DNA of 64,000 nt from assembly GCF_000069945.1 (NCBI RefSeq), contig NC_010545.1, positions 558,001 through 622,000 of the forward strand, in the 5' to 3' direction. The stretch is from Corynebacterium urealyticum DSM 7109. Its GTDB lineage: Bacteria > Actinomycetota > Actinomycetes > Mycobacteriales > Mycobacteriaceae. Position 1 is the stretch's first letter. Every line of letters starts with the position of its first letter. The notes beneath the pieces were generated by a model. The model searched no databases and was not told the DNA's origin. It worked only from the letters and a program-made list of their open reading frames with translations. Made by a program: the position numbers and the translations under genes. Below, piece after piece: positions 1-7,892 of the stretch.

Positions 1-1
1 G

Positions 2-862
2 TTGGCGATCGCAGTGGTCGGCAGCCTCGCGGCGATCACCTGGCAGTTCATCGCCGACCGGCTATATAACCCGATTTTTAAGGAAGAAAACAGCCTGGAG
101 TCGGTGCTGGCCGACCCGGAGATGTGGCTGACCATCGGCCTGGCGAGCCTGCTGGCCCTGGTGTCCATCGCCCTGTGCTGGCAGTTCGGTAAGCAGTCCT
201 ATGCGCGCCGGGAAGAGGTCGCCAACCTCGCGGCACGTGCGGAACTGGCCACGGTCTCCGAGCGAAACCGCATCGCCCGCGAGATGCACGATATCGTCGC
301 GCACTCCCTGACCGTCGTGATCGCGCAGGCTGATGGCGGCCGCTACGCCGGGCGCAAGGACCCGGAGAAGGCCATCGAGGCGCTCGAGACGATCTCCGTC
401 CGCGGCCGCGAGGCGCTGACGCAGATGCGCAGCCTGCTCTCCGTCCTCCACACGGAGGAGGGGCGGGACGTCGCCGCCACCCCGGGGATCTCCGGCATCC
501 AGGACCTCATCAGCGACGCTAACCGCTCCGGCGCCCACGCCACCCTCGCCGTCGAAGGTGAGGAAGTTCCGCTCGACGAGACGAAGGGGCTGACCGTCTA
601 CCGGGTGGTGCAGGAATCTCTCACCAACGTCATTAAGCACGCGGGCCCCGTCGAGGTGCGCGTCCGCCTGCTGTGGGAGGACGCGCGCTTGACCGTCACG
701 GTGGATAACTCCCCAGGCGAGGAGCAGCTGACGGGCAGCGGCCGGGGACTGACGGGTATTAAGGAGCGCGTGCGGATCCACGGTGGGAAGGCCAGCTGGG
801 GGTCGAGCGCGCTCTTCCCCGGTGGCTGGAATGTCACGGCCAGCATTCCGCTCGGCGCGTAG
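2..862 (+). CDS. Two-component sensor histidine kinase, NarL/DesK type (5' end missing)
   Basis: The gene runs in from the left edge, so the true start and the first membrane segments are missing; 286 residues are visible. A hydrophobic stretch near residues 30-60 (WLTIGLASLLALVSIALCW) is followed by a HisKA_3 dimerization box, REMHDIVAHSLTVV, whose first His is the expected phosphoacceptor, and by an HATPase domain with an N-box (VVQESLTNVIKHAG) and a glycine box (GRGLTGIKERV). It should autophosphorylate in response to an envelope signal and pass the phosphate to the response regulator encoded 97 bp downstream. The ABC exporter after that is the likely target. The signal is unknown. Confidence 0.9.
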   Translation: MAIAVVGSLAAITWQFIADRLYNPIFKEENSLESVLADPEMWLTIGLASLLALVSIALCWQFGKQSYARREEVANLAARAELATVSERNRIAREMHDIVAHSLTVVIAQADGGRYAGRKDPEKAIEALETISVRGREALTQMRSLLSVLHTEEGRDVAATPGISGIQDLISDANRSGAHATLAVEGEEVPLDETKGLTVYRVVQESLTNVIKHAGPVEVRVRLLWEDARLTVTVDNSPGEEQLTGSGRGLTGIKERVRIHGGKASWGSSALFPGGWNVTASIPLGA

Positions 863-958
863 GGGCTGCGTGTCTGACCGCAGTGCTACCGTGACGGCAG
901 CAGGCCAGCAGAAGAACTAATGACCGAAGAAACGTTACGAGGCGAGGGGCGCACAAAC

Positions 959-1753
959 ATGATCACCGTGGGATTGGCTGATGACCAGCAGCTCGTGCGG
1001 GCCGGCTTCGCGATGGTGCTGGATAGCCAGGATGATCTCTCCGTGGCCTGGGAGGCCGCCGACGGTGCGGAGGCCTGCGAGCTGGCCGTAGCGCTGCCCG
1101 TGGACATGATCCTGATGGACGTGCAGATGCCCACCATGGACGGCATCGCGGCGACCCGCCGCATCCTCAACGAGCTTTCTCCCACGGGGCCTGCGGGGGA
1201 GCCCACCCGGGTGGTCGTTCTCACCACCTTCGATAGCGATAACTACGTCCTCGGCGCCGTCACCGCCGGGGCCAGCGGGTTCCTGCTCAAAGACGCCGAC
1301 CCGGAGGAGCTCATCAACGCGGTCCGCACCGTCGGGGAGTCAACGGCCGTGATCAGCCCGGCGGCGACCGCGAAGCTCATCCAGCGCCTGCGGGCAGATG
1401 GGGCCGCAGCCAACCCTGAGGGGCCAAAGAGCACGCCCGCGCCGGGTGTGCCACCACAGAACACCGCGGCCCCGCAGCCGGCAGCGGCTAGGCCGGCCAC
1501 CCCGGATGCCGAGGATGACCTCGGGCTGGTGGACCCGCTGACCCGGCGCGAGCGGGAGATCCTATGCCTCATCGCGAAGGGCCAGAGCAACCAGGAGATC
1601 GCAGAGAAACTCTTCATCTCCCTGCCCACGGTGAAGACCCACGTCGGGCGGGTGCTGATGAAGACCGGCTCGCGGGACCGGGTGCACGCCGTACTTTTCG
1701 CCCTCAAACACCACCTCGTGGACCCGGAAGAACTGCTGACTGCCGAAGGCTAA
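959..1753 (+). CDS. LuxR/NarL-type response regulator
   Basis: This is a 264-residue partner of the kinase upstream. The receiver domain has the acidic pair ADDQ near the N-terminus, the phosphoacceptor Asp in LMDVQMPTMDG and the conserved Lys in LLKDADPEEL. A LuxR helix-turn-helix follows (LTRREREILCLIAKGQSNQE and on to KTHVGRVLMKTG). The start at 959 gives the normal MITVGLADDQ N-terminus; an in-frame ATG at 920 would add 13 unconserved residues. A Pro/Ala-rich linker of about 50 residues between the two domains makes the protein longer than usual for the family. It probably controls the ABC exporter genes through the palindrome at 1847-1862; that link is inference. Confidence 0.92.
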   Translation: MITVGLADDQQLVRAGFAMVLDSQDDLSVAWEAADGAEACELAVALPVDMILMDVQMPTMDGIAATRRILNELSPTGPAGEPTRVVVLTTFDSDNYVLGAVTAGASGFLLKDADPEELINAVRTVGESTAVISPAATAKLIQRLRADGAAANPEGPKSTPAPGVPPQNTAAPQPAAARPATPDAEDDLGLVDPLTRREREILCLIAKGQSNQEIAEKLFISLPTVKTHVGRVLMKTGSRDRVHAVLFALKHHLVDPEELLTAEG

Positions 1754-1846
1754 GCGACAACCGGGTCAGGCACGCCAACCCGGTGGGGAACACAGCGGAA
1801 GCACCGCACCACGGTGGGCCCTGCGGATGACCGGAAGGGACGGACG

Positions 1847-1862
1847 TCATACCCCGGTATGA
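1847..1862. promoter_or_regulatory. Perfect inverted repeat, candidate operator of the ABC exporter operon
   Basis: TCATACC-CC-GGTATGA is a perfect 7-bp inverted repeat with a 2-bp spacer. It lies between the response-regulator gene and the ABC ATPase gene. A GATAAT hexamer at 1878-1883 could be a -10 box, which would place the repeat around position -36, where an activator replaces a missing -35 element. The NarL-type regulator next door is the obvious candidate ligand, but nothing in the sequence proves it. Confidence 0.55.
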
Positions 1863-1934
1863 AAGAACAGAAACGGCGATAATCATTCGCCGGGCCGATG
1901 TGCCGGGGTGGGGACAGAAGCGAAACTGTGAAGC

Positions 1935-2921
1935 ATGATCACAGTTGAACAACTCAGCAAGAGTTACGGAAAGAACAACGTCCTGAAGGACATCAGCTTC
2001 CACGTCCCGGACGGGCAGGTCACCGGCTTCCTCGGGCCGAACGGTGCGGGCAAGTCGACCACCATGCGCTGCATGCTCGGCCTGGATCGGCCAACCGCCG
2101 GACACGTCACCTTCAGCGGCGAGTACCGCGACGGGCAGTCCTACGACGGGGCGTTTGCCACACTAAAGAACAAGTCGCAGGTCGCCGGCGCAGTGCTGGA
2201 CGCCTCCTGGTTCACCCCGGCACGCACCGGCCGCAACCACCTGCGCGTGCTCGCACACGGCGCGGGCATCAGCGACAAGCGCGTGGATGAGTGCCTTGAG
2301 ATCGTGGGTCTGAGCAGCGCGGCGAAGAAGAAGGCCGGCGGCTACTCCCTGGGCATGAAGCAGCGCCTCGGACTGGCAGCGGCACTGCTCGGCGATCCGC
2401 AGCACCTCATCATGGACGAGCCGGTTAACGGCCTGGACCCCGAGGGCGTGACCTGGATGCGCAACACCATTCGGGCGCTCGCGGCGGAGGGCCGCAGCGT
2501 GCTGGTCAGCTCCCACCTGCTCAGCGAGATGCAGCTCACGGCAGATCGCCTCGTGGTGATCGGCAAGGGGCAGATGATCGGGGAGTACTCATTGGATGAG
2601 TTCCTCGCCGGCGGCACCGTGGTCACCGCGGAGTGCCGGGAGGCGGTGCTGCTCAGCGAGAAGCTGCAGCACAAGGGCCTGAAGGTGGAACTGCAGCGGC
2701 CCCGCAGCATGCGCATCGTCCTGCCGGAGGGGCTGAGCGAAGAGGAGCTGCGCGAGTTGGTGGCGAAGACCGCGATGGAGGAGAACTTCCTCATCACGAA
2801 GCTGGCCGCGGAGACGGCGAACCTGGAGCAGCGCTTCCTGACGGCGACGTCCGAAGCTCAGGAATACCGCACGGGGGCGGTAGCCGACGCTGGAGCGCGG
2901 CGGCAGGCAACTGGCGCATAG
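1935..2921 (+). CDS. ABC transporter ATP-binding protein
   Basis: This is a 328-residue ATPase of the drug/antimicrobial exporter type. Visible motifs are Walker A (GPNGAGKST, about residue 36), the ABC signature in degenerate form (YSLGMKQRLGLA), Walker B (HLIMDEPVNGLDPEG) and the switch His (LVSSHLL). A C-terminal extension of about 100 residues follows the nucleotide-binding domain, as in DUF4162-like ATPases. The permease follows 77 bp downstream and the two-component system lies upstream, an arrangement typical of antibiotic- or peptide-sensing efflux modules. The substrate cannot be read from the sequence. Confidence 0.92.
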   Translation: MITVEQLSKSYGKNNVLKDISFHVPDGQVTGFLGPNGAGKSTTMRCMLGLDRPTAGHVTFSGEYRDGQSYDGAFATLKNKSQVAGAVLDASWFTPARTGRNHLRVLAHGAGISDKRVDECLEIVGLSSAAKKKAGGYSLGMKQRLGLAAALLGDPQHLIMDEPVNGLDPEGVTWMRNTIRALAAEGRSVLVSSHLLSEMQLTADRLVVIGKGQMIGEYSLDEFLAGGTVVTAECREAVLLSEKLQHKGLKVELQRPRSMRIVLPEGLSEEELRELVAKTAMEENFLITKLAAETANLEQRFLTATSEAQEYRTGAVADAGARRQATGA

Positions 2922-2998
2922 GGCCCCAGCGCTCGCCACACAGAACAGCTGAATCACAAGAAGACAACGGCGCACAACAAAGAAAGAAGGCGCACCCC

Positions 2999-3757
2999 AT
3001 GAGCAGCTTCCTCAGCTCAGTGAAATCCGAAACAACCAAACTCCTCACCCTGCGCAGCACGTGGATCTACTTCATCCTGCTGGGCGGATCCCTCGGCGGG
3101 CCGATGTTTCTCTACCTCCTCCTGTCGGAGAAGAACCTCACTGCGGACTTCTCGGACGTAGGCACCGGCGGCATGATCGCCCTGATGATCTGCATCGTTT
3201 TTGGTGCGTCCACCACGGCAGGTGAGATCAACACGAAAATGCATGCCCAGGCTTTCCTCACACAGCGGTCCCGGTGGTACTGGCTGGCCGCCAACGGCCT
3301 CGTCGCGAGCGCCTTCGTGGTGTTCACGCTTGCGCTGGCGATGGCCCTGACCGTGCTGATGATTGTGATCTGGCCGGGAGCGACATTCGTGGGCGAGCAG
3401 AATAACACCGTGTGGTCGCTGCTGATCGGCGGGGCCGCGTTCACCCTGCTCGCGATGGGAACCGCCAGCCTCTTGCGCTCCCGCGTCGCGGGCATCGGCG
3501 TGCCGCTGGTCTGGATGCTCGTCGTGGAGCCACTGATTTCCCTCGGGGGCGAGAAGTTCGACATCCTCCAGAAGATTTCCGAGGTCATGCCCGCAGGCAC
3601 CATCACCGAGATCCAGCGGTACTACACCTTCCAGGCCGATGGCGTCCTGATGGAGGGGGAACACACCCCGGCGTTCTACCTCACTGTGTTGGCTGTGTGG
3701 GTCGTGGTCCTGCTGGCCCTGGGCTTCTACCGCAACTGGCGCGCTGACGTGCGCTAG
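2999..3757 (+). CDS. ABC transporter permease
   Basis: This is a 252-residue integral membrane protein with about six hydrophobic segments, for example STWIYFILLGGSLGGPMFLY, GMIALMICIVFGASTTAGE and LTVLAVWVVVLLALGFY. The E-I-N-T-K after the second segment is common in ABC-2 permeases of this type. An AAAGAAGG-like ribosome site precedes the ATG at 2999. It forms an exporter with the preceding ATPase. A hairpin terminator follows within 50 bp, so the operon ends here. Confidence 0.88.
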   Translation: MSSFLSSVKSETTKLLTLRSTWIYFILLGGSLGGPMFLYLLLSEKNLTADFSDVGTGGMIALMICIVFGASTTAGEINTKMHAQAFLTQRSRWYWLAANGLVASAFVVFTLALAMALTVLMIVIWPGATFVGEQNNTVWSLLIGGAAFTLLAMGTASLLRSRVAGIGVPLVWMLVVEPLISLGGEKFDILQKISEVMPAGTITEIQRYYTFQADGVLMEGEHTPAFYLTVLAVWVVVLLALGFYRNWRADVR

Positions 3758-3780
3758 GCGAGCACAACCCGGGGGTACTC

Positions 3781-3806
3781 GCGCGCGGCGTCGGCCGCGC
3801 GCTTTT
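3781..3806 (+). terminator. Rho-independent terminator of the ABC operon
   Basis: A 9-bp G+C stem (GCGCGCGGC / GCCGCGCGC) with a 4-base loop is followed by TTTT on the plus strand. It lies 24 bp after the permease stop codon. Confidence 0.75.
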
Positions 3807-3847
3807 CGCATGTCAGGGCTTCAAAGTTTTTCGCGTACCCGTCGCCG

Positions 3848-4639
3848 TCAGTGAGCGAGGAGGGCGTTTTCCGCCTCCCCAAGTTCCGCGAGCCGCTCCG
3901 GGGCAGCATCCGTGCTCATGACGACGGCCCCGCCCGCAGCCCACGGCCGCAGGGTCTGCGCCAGCTGGAGCACGTTGTCCCAGGGGCCGAAGATCAGGCG
4001 CTCGCCGTCCGCGTGACCGTCGCCGTCTTTCCCGGCGCCCAGCCACTGGCCCTCGCTGAGCTGCTCGCCACTGCTGGCAGCCAGCACCCTGCCCGCATCG
4101 GCCACGGCGGCCGAGCCCAGAAAAGCATCGGGCTGGACACGCAGCTCGGGGGAGAAATCATTCAGGCCGAAGGGCAACTCGCCGCCGGACTCCGTGACAC
4201 CCCGACCAAAGGGGTCGGTGGAGAGGACAAAGACCTCCTCGACCGGCTCGCCCAGTTCACCGAGGTCGCCCAGCCCGGCCACATCCAGCCCAGCGAGCCC
4301 CTCGTCGGCGAGCCGCTCGGCCAGCTTGACCGAGTCCGTGAACGCGGCGACAGGCGGGCCGGCGGCGTCGGAAACAGAATCGGGGAGGGGACCGCGGGCG
4401 TCCACGACGGTCGCGCCGATCAGCCACGCGCCCACCGCGATCGTCACCGGCTGCCACCCGGGCTCGGCGTCGCAGATGATCACCGAACCAGGTCCCGCGC
4501 CCAGACCCAGCAGGAGATTGGCCACCTTGGCCTGCCAGTTCTGCAGCGTCTGGCCCGAAAGCTCCATGCGGCCGGCATCGGTGTAGGTGGTCAGCCGCGG
4601 CGCGGCGGGATCAGTCAAAAGGGCAGAGAGAGCATCCAT
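3848..4639 (-). CDS. TIGR03089 family protein (AMP-binding-like N-terminal fold)
   Basis: This 263-residue protein matches the actinobacterial TIGR03089 family, which resembles the N-terminal part of acyl-CoA synthetases and has no proven function. Visible segments are LTTYTDAGRMELSGQTLQNW, then KVANLLLGLGAGPGSVIICD. No full AMP-binding signature or C-terminal lid domain is present, so activity as a ligase is doubtful. The start at 4639 is preferred because the hexamer TAGGAT lies exactly 7 bases upstream (leaderless pattern). It lies beside the LCP gene on the same strand, as I recall for the corresponding actinobacterial locus. Confidence 0.8.
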   Translation of the reverse strand: MDALSALLTDPAAPRLTTYTDAGRMELSGQTLQNWQAKVANLLLGLGAGPGSVIICDAEPGWQPVTIAVGAWLIGATVVDARGPLPDSVSDAAGPPVAAFTDSVKLAERLADEGLAGLDVAGLGDLGELGEPVEEVFVLSTDPFGRGVTESGGELPFGLNDFSPELRVQPDAFLGSAAVADAGRVLAASSGEQLSEGQWLGAGKDGDGHADGERLIFGPWDNVLQLAQTLRPWAAGGAVVMSTDAAPERLAELGEAENALLAH

Positions 4640-4646
4640 GCGCCCC

Positions 4647-4652
4647 ATCCTA
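4647..4652 (-). promoter_or_regulatory. -10 box, leaderless start of the TIGR03089 gene
   Basis: TAGGAT on the minus strand, then 7 bases, then the ATG at 4639. The spacing implies transcription begins at or next to the start codon. Confidence 0.55.
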
Positions 4653-4736
4653 GAGGTCCCCACACGCGGGGCGTGGCGAGGCCAGCGCGAATCCTGGTGC
4701 GGTGCCACAGCTCGGGGTGCGGTGCCCCCAAACGCA

Positions 4737-4769
4737 ATGAAAGCCCGGCCCAGTGGGCCAGGCTTTCAT
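4737..4769 (-). terminator. Terminator hairpin after the LCP gene
   Basis: Arms ATGAAAGCC and GGCTTTCAT surround an inner GGCCC-agt-GGGCC stem, with one unpaired base on each side. The A- and T-rich outer part lets it work in either direction, but only the LCP gene reads into it. Confidence 0.65.
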
Positions 4770-4804
4770 GCTGTGAGCGGCTATGTTCACCCGCCCGGGT
4801 GCGC

Positions 4805-6589
4805 CTAGTTCACGCACATTGGGCCGTCGCCGCCCGCGTCGATCTCCTTGACCGGAGACTCGGCCTTCGGATCCTCGGTGTTCTCCAGCGGGTTGCCGTC
4901 GCCACCGATGCTGCCCGTCTGACCAACGGTGTCGCCGCTGTCGCCGGAGTCGGTGCCCTCGTCCGGGATCCCGTCGCCGTCAAGGTCGCGCATGCCCTCG
5001 GTCAGCGTGCCTGCATTCGGGTCATTCGGCTCGACCAGCGGTGCGGTGCCAGGGACGGAGCCCGGGCCGGAGTAGGTGCCCGCCAGGGTGACGGAGAGTT
5101 CCTTGTCACCTAGGGATGGATCCTCGACGATCTCCAGGCCACCGAGCTGCTTGGCCAGCCCACGGGCGGCTGGGTCGTTCTTATCCTTCGCGTTGACCTG
5201 GGACTCCGAGACGCCGGTCTCCTCGGAGTCACCGACCTCGCCCTCCTGGTAGCCGTAGTTTCGGGTCAGCTCGGAGACGTTCGCGGCGATCCCCGGGATA
5301 TTGGAGGCGTTGAAGACGTTCACGCGGTAGTCCTTCGCGTCGTAGTCCTCGATCGGGCCGTCCTTGTCCTTATCCTTGGCGGCCTCATCGCCGCCGTCCG
5401 CCGGGGCATCCTCGCCGAGCAGTTCGTTGAAGAACTCGTGGACCTGATCGACGTCGACGGTGACGATGGATTCGCCCATGTCGCCGACCCCGTCGATGGA
5501 GGTCACGGGGATGGTCTGGAACTTCACGTTGCCGCCGGCCAGGTCCTGCATCTGGGTGGCCAGGGACATGACGTCCCAACCCTGGTCCAGGACCACGGAG
5601 CGTTCCACGGCGTCGTTGATGCGGTTCAGTGCGGTAGGGTCGGTCAGGGTCTTGGAGGAGAGCACCTTGTTGACCAGGGAGGCCATGTAGGCCTGCTGGC
5701 GGGTGATGCGGTCCAGGTCGCCTCGGGGCAGGCCGTGGCGCTGGCGGACGAAGCTCAGTGCCTGGGGACCCTTGAGCGTGTAGCGGCCCTTCGGGAAGTT
5801 CGCGCCGGAGAGCGGCTCCTTAACCTCTTCTTTGAGGCAGACGTCCACGCCGCCGACCGCGTCGGTGAGCAGGACGAAGCCGAGCAGGCCGATCTCTGCG
5901 TAGTGGTCCACGGTGATACCCGTCAGGTCGGCGACGGAGTGGATCAGCGCCTGGCGGCCGGCCTGCTTGGAGGCTTCCTCGTCGCTCTTCTCCTGCTCAG
6001 CATCCGCCGGCTCGGTGCGGCGCTCGGCGATCTTCTGTTCTTCCTCGAACTTCGCGGTGCCGTAGACGCCGTTGAGCTTCATGTTGCCGTTCGGGGTGGC
6101 GACGTACGTGTCGCGCGGCAGGGAGACGGCAGTTGCCCCGGAACCGTCGTTGGGCACGCGGATGAGGATGATCGTGTCCGTGTTGGTGACCTCCTCCTCG
6201 CCCGCGTTGAGCATGTCGATCTCCTTTTGGCTCAGGGGGTTGCCCTGGGCATCCGTGCGGGAGTCGATGCCGACCAGGAGGATGTCGGTTGCGCCGTCCT
6301 GGTTATCGCCGAGGGCGAGCTCGCCGGTCTGGGCGAGCCGCCCGTCGAGCTGGCCGATCGCCTTATACCCAACCGCGCCGAGCACCAGCACCAACGCTGA
6401 GACCGCGGCGAGCACCATGCGCACCGGCTTTGAGCCGATCTGGCGGGTGGCAGTATCCCCGGGGGCGGGCATGATTTGGCGGGAGGAGCGCCGCGGCGTG
6501 GCAGGCTCCGAATCCACCCTGCCTGCGCGATCAGTCCGCGAGCGGTAGGCGCGGGGCTGCTGGTCGCCAGCGTTGGGGGGCATAGTCAT
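4805..6589 (-). CDS. lcpA: LytR-CpsA-Psr (LCP) family cell-wall ligase with LytR C-terminal domain
   Basis: This is a 594-residue membrane protein. LCP enzymes attach arabinogalactan to peptidoglycan in corynebacteria. It has a basic cytoplasmic N-terminus, one membrane segment near residues 58-80 (VLAAVSALVLVLGAVGYKAI), an LCP domain near 100-380 and a LytR_C domain near 425-520 (YRVNVFNASNIPGIAANVSE). LCP marks are GIDSRTD, SLPRDTYV, KLNGVYG and RQRHGLPRGDLDRITRQQ. The acidic tail contains DLDGDGIPDEGTD, which looks like a calcium-binding loop. The neighbouring divergent rmlD-wbbL genes make the arabinogalactan linker. The symbol is by analogy with the C. glutamicum gene at the same location. 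Confidence 0.9.
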   Translation of the reverse strand: MTMPPNAGDQQPRAYRSRTDRAGRVDSEPATPRRSSRQIMPAPGDTATRQIGSKPVRMVLAAVSALVLVLGAVGYKAIGQLDGRLAQTGELALGDNQDGATDILLVGIDSRTDAQGNPLSQKEIDMLNAGEEEVTNTDTIILIRVPNDGSGATAVSLPRDTYVATPNGNMKLNGVYGTAKFEEEQKIAERRTEPADAEQEKSDEEASKQAGRQALIHSVADLTGITVDHYAEIGLLGFVLLTDAVGGVDVCLKEEVKEPLSGANFPKGRYTLKGPQALSFVRQRHGLPRGDLDRITRQQAYMASLVNKVLSSKTLTDPTALNRINDAVERSVVLDQGWDVMSLATQMQDLAGGNVKFQTIPVTSIDGVGDMGESIVTVDVDQVHEFFNELLGEDAPADGGDEAAKDKDKDGPIEDYDAKDYRVNVFNASNIPGIAANVSELTRNYGYQEGEVGDSEETGVSESQVNAKDKNDPAARGLAKQLGGLEIVEDPSLGDKELSVTLAGTYSGPGSVPGTAPLVEPNDPNAGTLTEGMRDLDGDGIPDEGTDSGDSGDTVGQTGSIGGDGNPLENTEDPKAESPVKEIDAGGDGPMCVN

Positions 6590-6663
6590 AGGGTTTTCTT
6601 CTCATTCCCGGTTGGCAGATCCGCTGGGGCGCGGGCGGCCTCGTGGCACACAAAACTCCGATA

Positions 6664-6669
6664 ATTATA
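6664..6669 (-). promoter_or_regulatory. -10 box (TATAAT) of the LCP gene
   Basis: A consensus TATAAT lies on the minus strand about 75 bp upstream of the ATG at 6589. No clear -35 element is at the right distance. A leader of about 65-70 bases is implied. Confidence 0.5.
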
Positions 6670-6762
6670 GGACTTTTCCCTTGCCAAGCCCACCACCTCC
6701 ACGGTGGGTACAGCGACCGCCCGGGAGCGCTCTGCTTCCCCCGTTGGGCTGTGGGGCCTTAG

Positions 6763-6768
6763 TAATCT
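6763..6768 (+). promoter_or_regulatory. -10 box, leaderless start of rmlD
   Basis: TAATCT followed by 7 bases and the ATG at 6776. The position supports this ATG over upstream alternatives. Confidence 0.55.
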
Positions 6769-6775
6769 GGACGCC

Positions 6776-7882
6776 ATGCCACAGTCACAAGATTTCCCGA
6801 CCAACCCCGAGCGCCCGTTGGGCGCTCACGGCGACGCTGCCCGCAGCACCGGCGCCGGCCGTGAGGCTGACCGGATGTACGAGAGCCTCGCTGCGGGAAC
6901 GGGAACAACCGGTGGCGTGGTGCCCGGCATCGTCGTGCTGGGTGCCGGGGGCCAGCTGGGCACAGCGCTTGTGGCCGGGCTGGCAGACCACGCCGCCCCG
7001 GTGGTGGCGCTCGGCCGCGCCGAGCTGGACCTGACCGCCAGCGATGAGGAGTGCGCCACCGCCCTGCGGGCAGCCATCGAGCAGGCGGGTGGCCGCGACG
7101 TTGTGGTTATTAACGCCGCTGCCTGGACGGCGGTCGACGCTGCGGAGGACCCCGCCAACGCGGCCGCGGTCGAGCGGGTGAACGCGACCGCGCCGGGCAT
7201 GCTCGCACAAGTGGCTGCCGCGCAGGGGGCCGGTTTCATTCACGTCTCCACCGACTACGTCTTCAGCGGGGAGGCGGGTCAGCCGCGGGCGGCGTCCCCG
7301 GAGGATTCCCCGGCACCGGTGAATGAATACGGCCGAACGAAGCTGGCGGGGGAGCGTGCGGTGCTGGATGCCGGCGGGACCGTGGTGCGCACGGCCTGGG
7401 TATTCAGCGGCCCCACCGGCCCCGGCCGGGACTTCCTGGACACGATGGCGGGGCTGGCTGAACGTGGTGTGGATCCCAAGGTAGTGGACGACCAGTGGGG
7501 CCGACCGACCTTCACCGGGCACCTCGCCGCGGGGCTCGTCGAGCTGGCAGTCACGCTGTGGCGCCAGCGTCGGGCCGGGGAGCATACGCAGACGAGCGTG
7601 CCCTCGTCGGGCGGGAGCGGGGATGACGCGCGCACGCCGGAGCTGCCGCGACTGCTGCACGCCACCGGCAGCGGTGAGGTTACGACCTGGGCGGGCTTCG
7701 CGGCCGCAATCTTCGACGCCACCGGCCACGACCCGGCCCGCGTGAGCCGAATCCCCACCGCGGAGTACCCCACCCCGGCGCGCCGGCCGGTTGGGGTGTA
7801 CCTGGACACAAGCTGCTGGGAAGCGGCCGGGCTTTCCCCGCTGCCAGCGTGGCAGGACGGACTGCGGGCGGCTCTGGGGTAA
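6776..7882 (+). CDS. rmlD: dTDP-4-dehydrorhamnose reductase
   Basis: This is a 368-residue short-chain reductase that makes dTDP-L-rhamnose, the donor for the arabinogalactan linker. The Rossmann motif VVLGAGGQLGTAL begins near residue 46. The STDYVFSG loop and the catalytic YGRTK (in VNEYGRTKLAGE) follow. About 45 residues precede the Rossmann fold, so a start at the internal ATG near 6875 is possible, but the -10 box at 6763 favours 6776. An insertion of about 30 low-complexity residues sits near 265-290. wbbL follows 10 bp downstream, so synthesis and use of rhamnose are paired. Confidence 0.92.
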   Translation: MPQSQDFPTNPERPLGAHGDAARSTGAGREADRMYESLAAGTGTTGGVVPGIVVLGAGGQLGTALVAGLADHAAPVVALGRAELDLTASDEECATALRAAIEQAGGRDVVVINAAAWTAVDAAEDPANAAAVERVNATAPGMLAQVAAAQGAGFIHVSTDYVFSGEAGQPRAASPEDSPAPVNEYGRTKLAGERAVLDAGGTVVRTAWVFSGPTGPGRDFLDTMAGLAERGVDPKVVDDQWGRPTFTGHLAAGLVELAVTLWRQRRAGEHTQTSVPSSGGSGDDARTPELPRLLHATGSGEVTTWAGFAAAIFDATGHDPARVSRIPTAEYPTPARRPVGVYLDTSCWEAAGLSPLPAWQDGLRAALG

Positions 7883-7885
7883 CGT
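7880..7885 (+). promoter_or_regulatory. -10 box, leaderless start of wbbL
   Basis: TAACGT overlaps the rmlD stop codon and is followed by 7 bases and the GTG at 7893. It could give wbbL its own transcript in addition to read-through from rmlD. Confidence 0.45.
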
Positions 7886-7892
7886 TCCCCCC

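Noticed and set aside
3848..6400. A 420-codon frame (3851-5113) and a 320-codon frame (5438-6400) on the plus strand
   Set aside because: They lie opposite the TIGR03089 and LCP genes and lack motifs; the minus-strand products are recognisable families.
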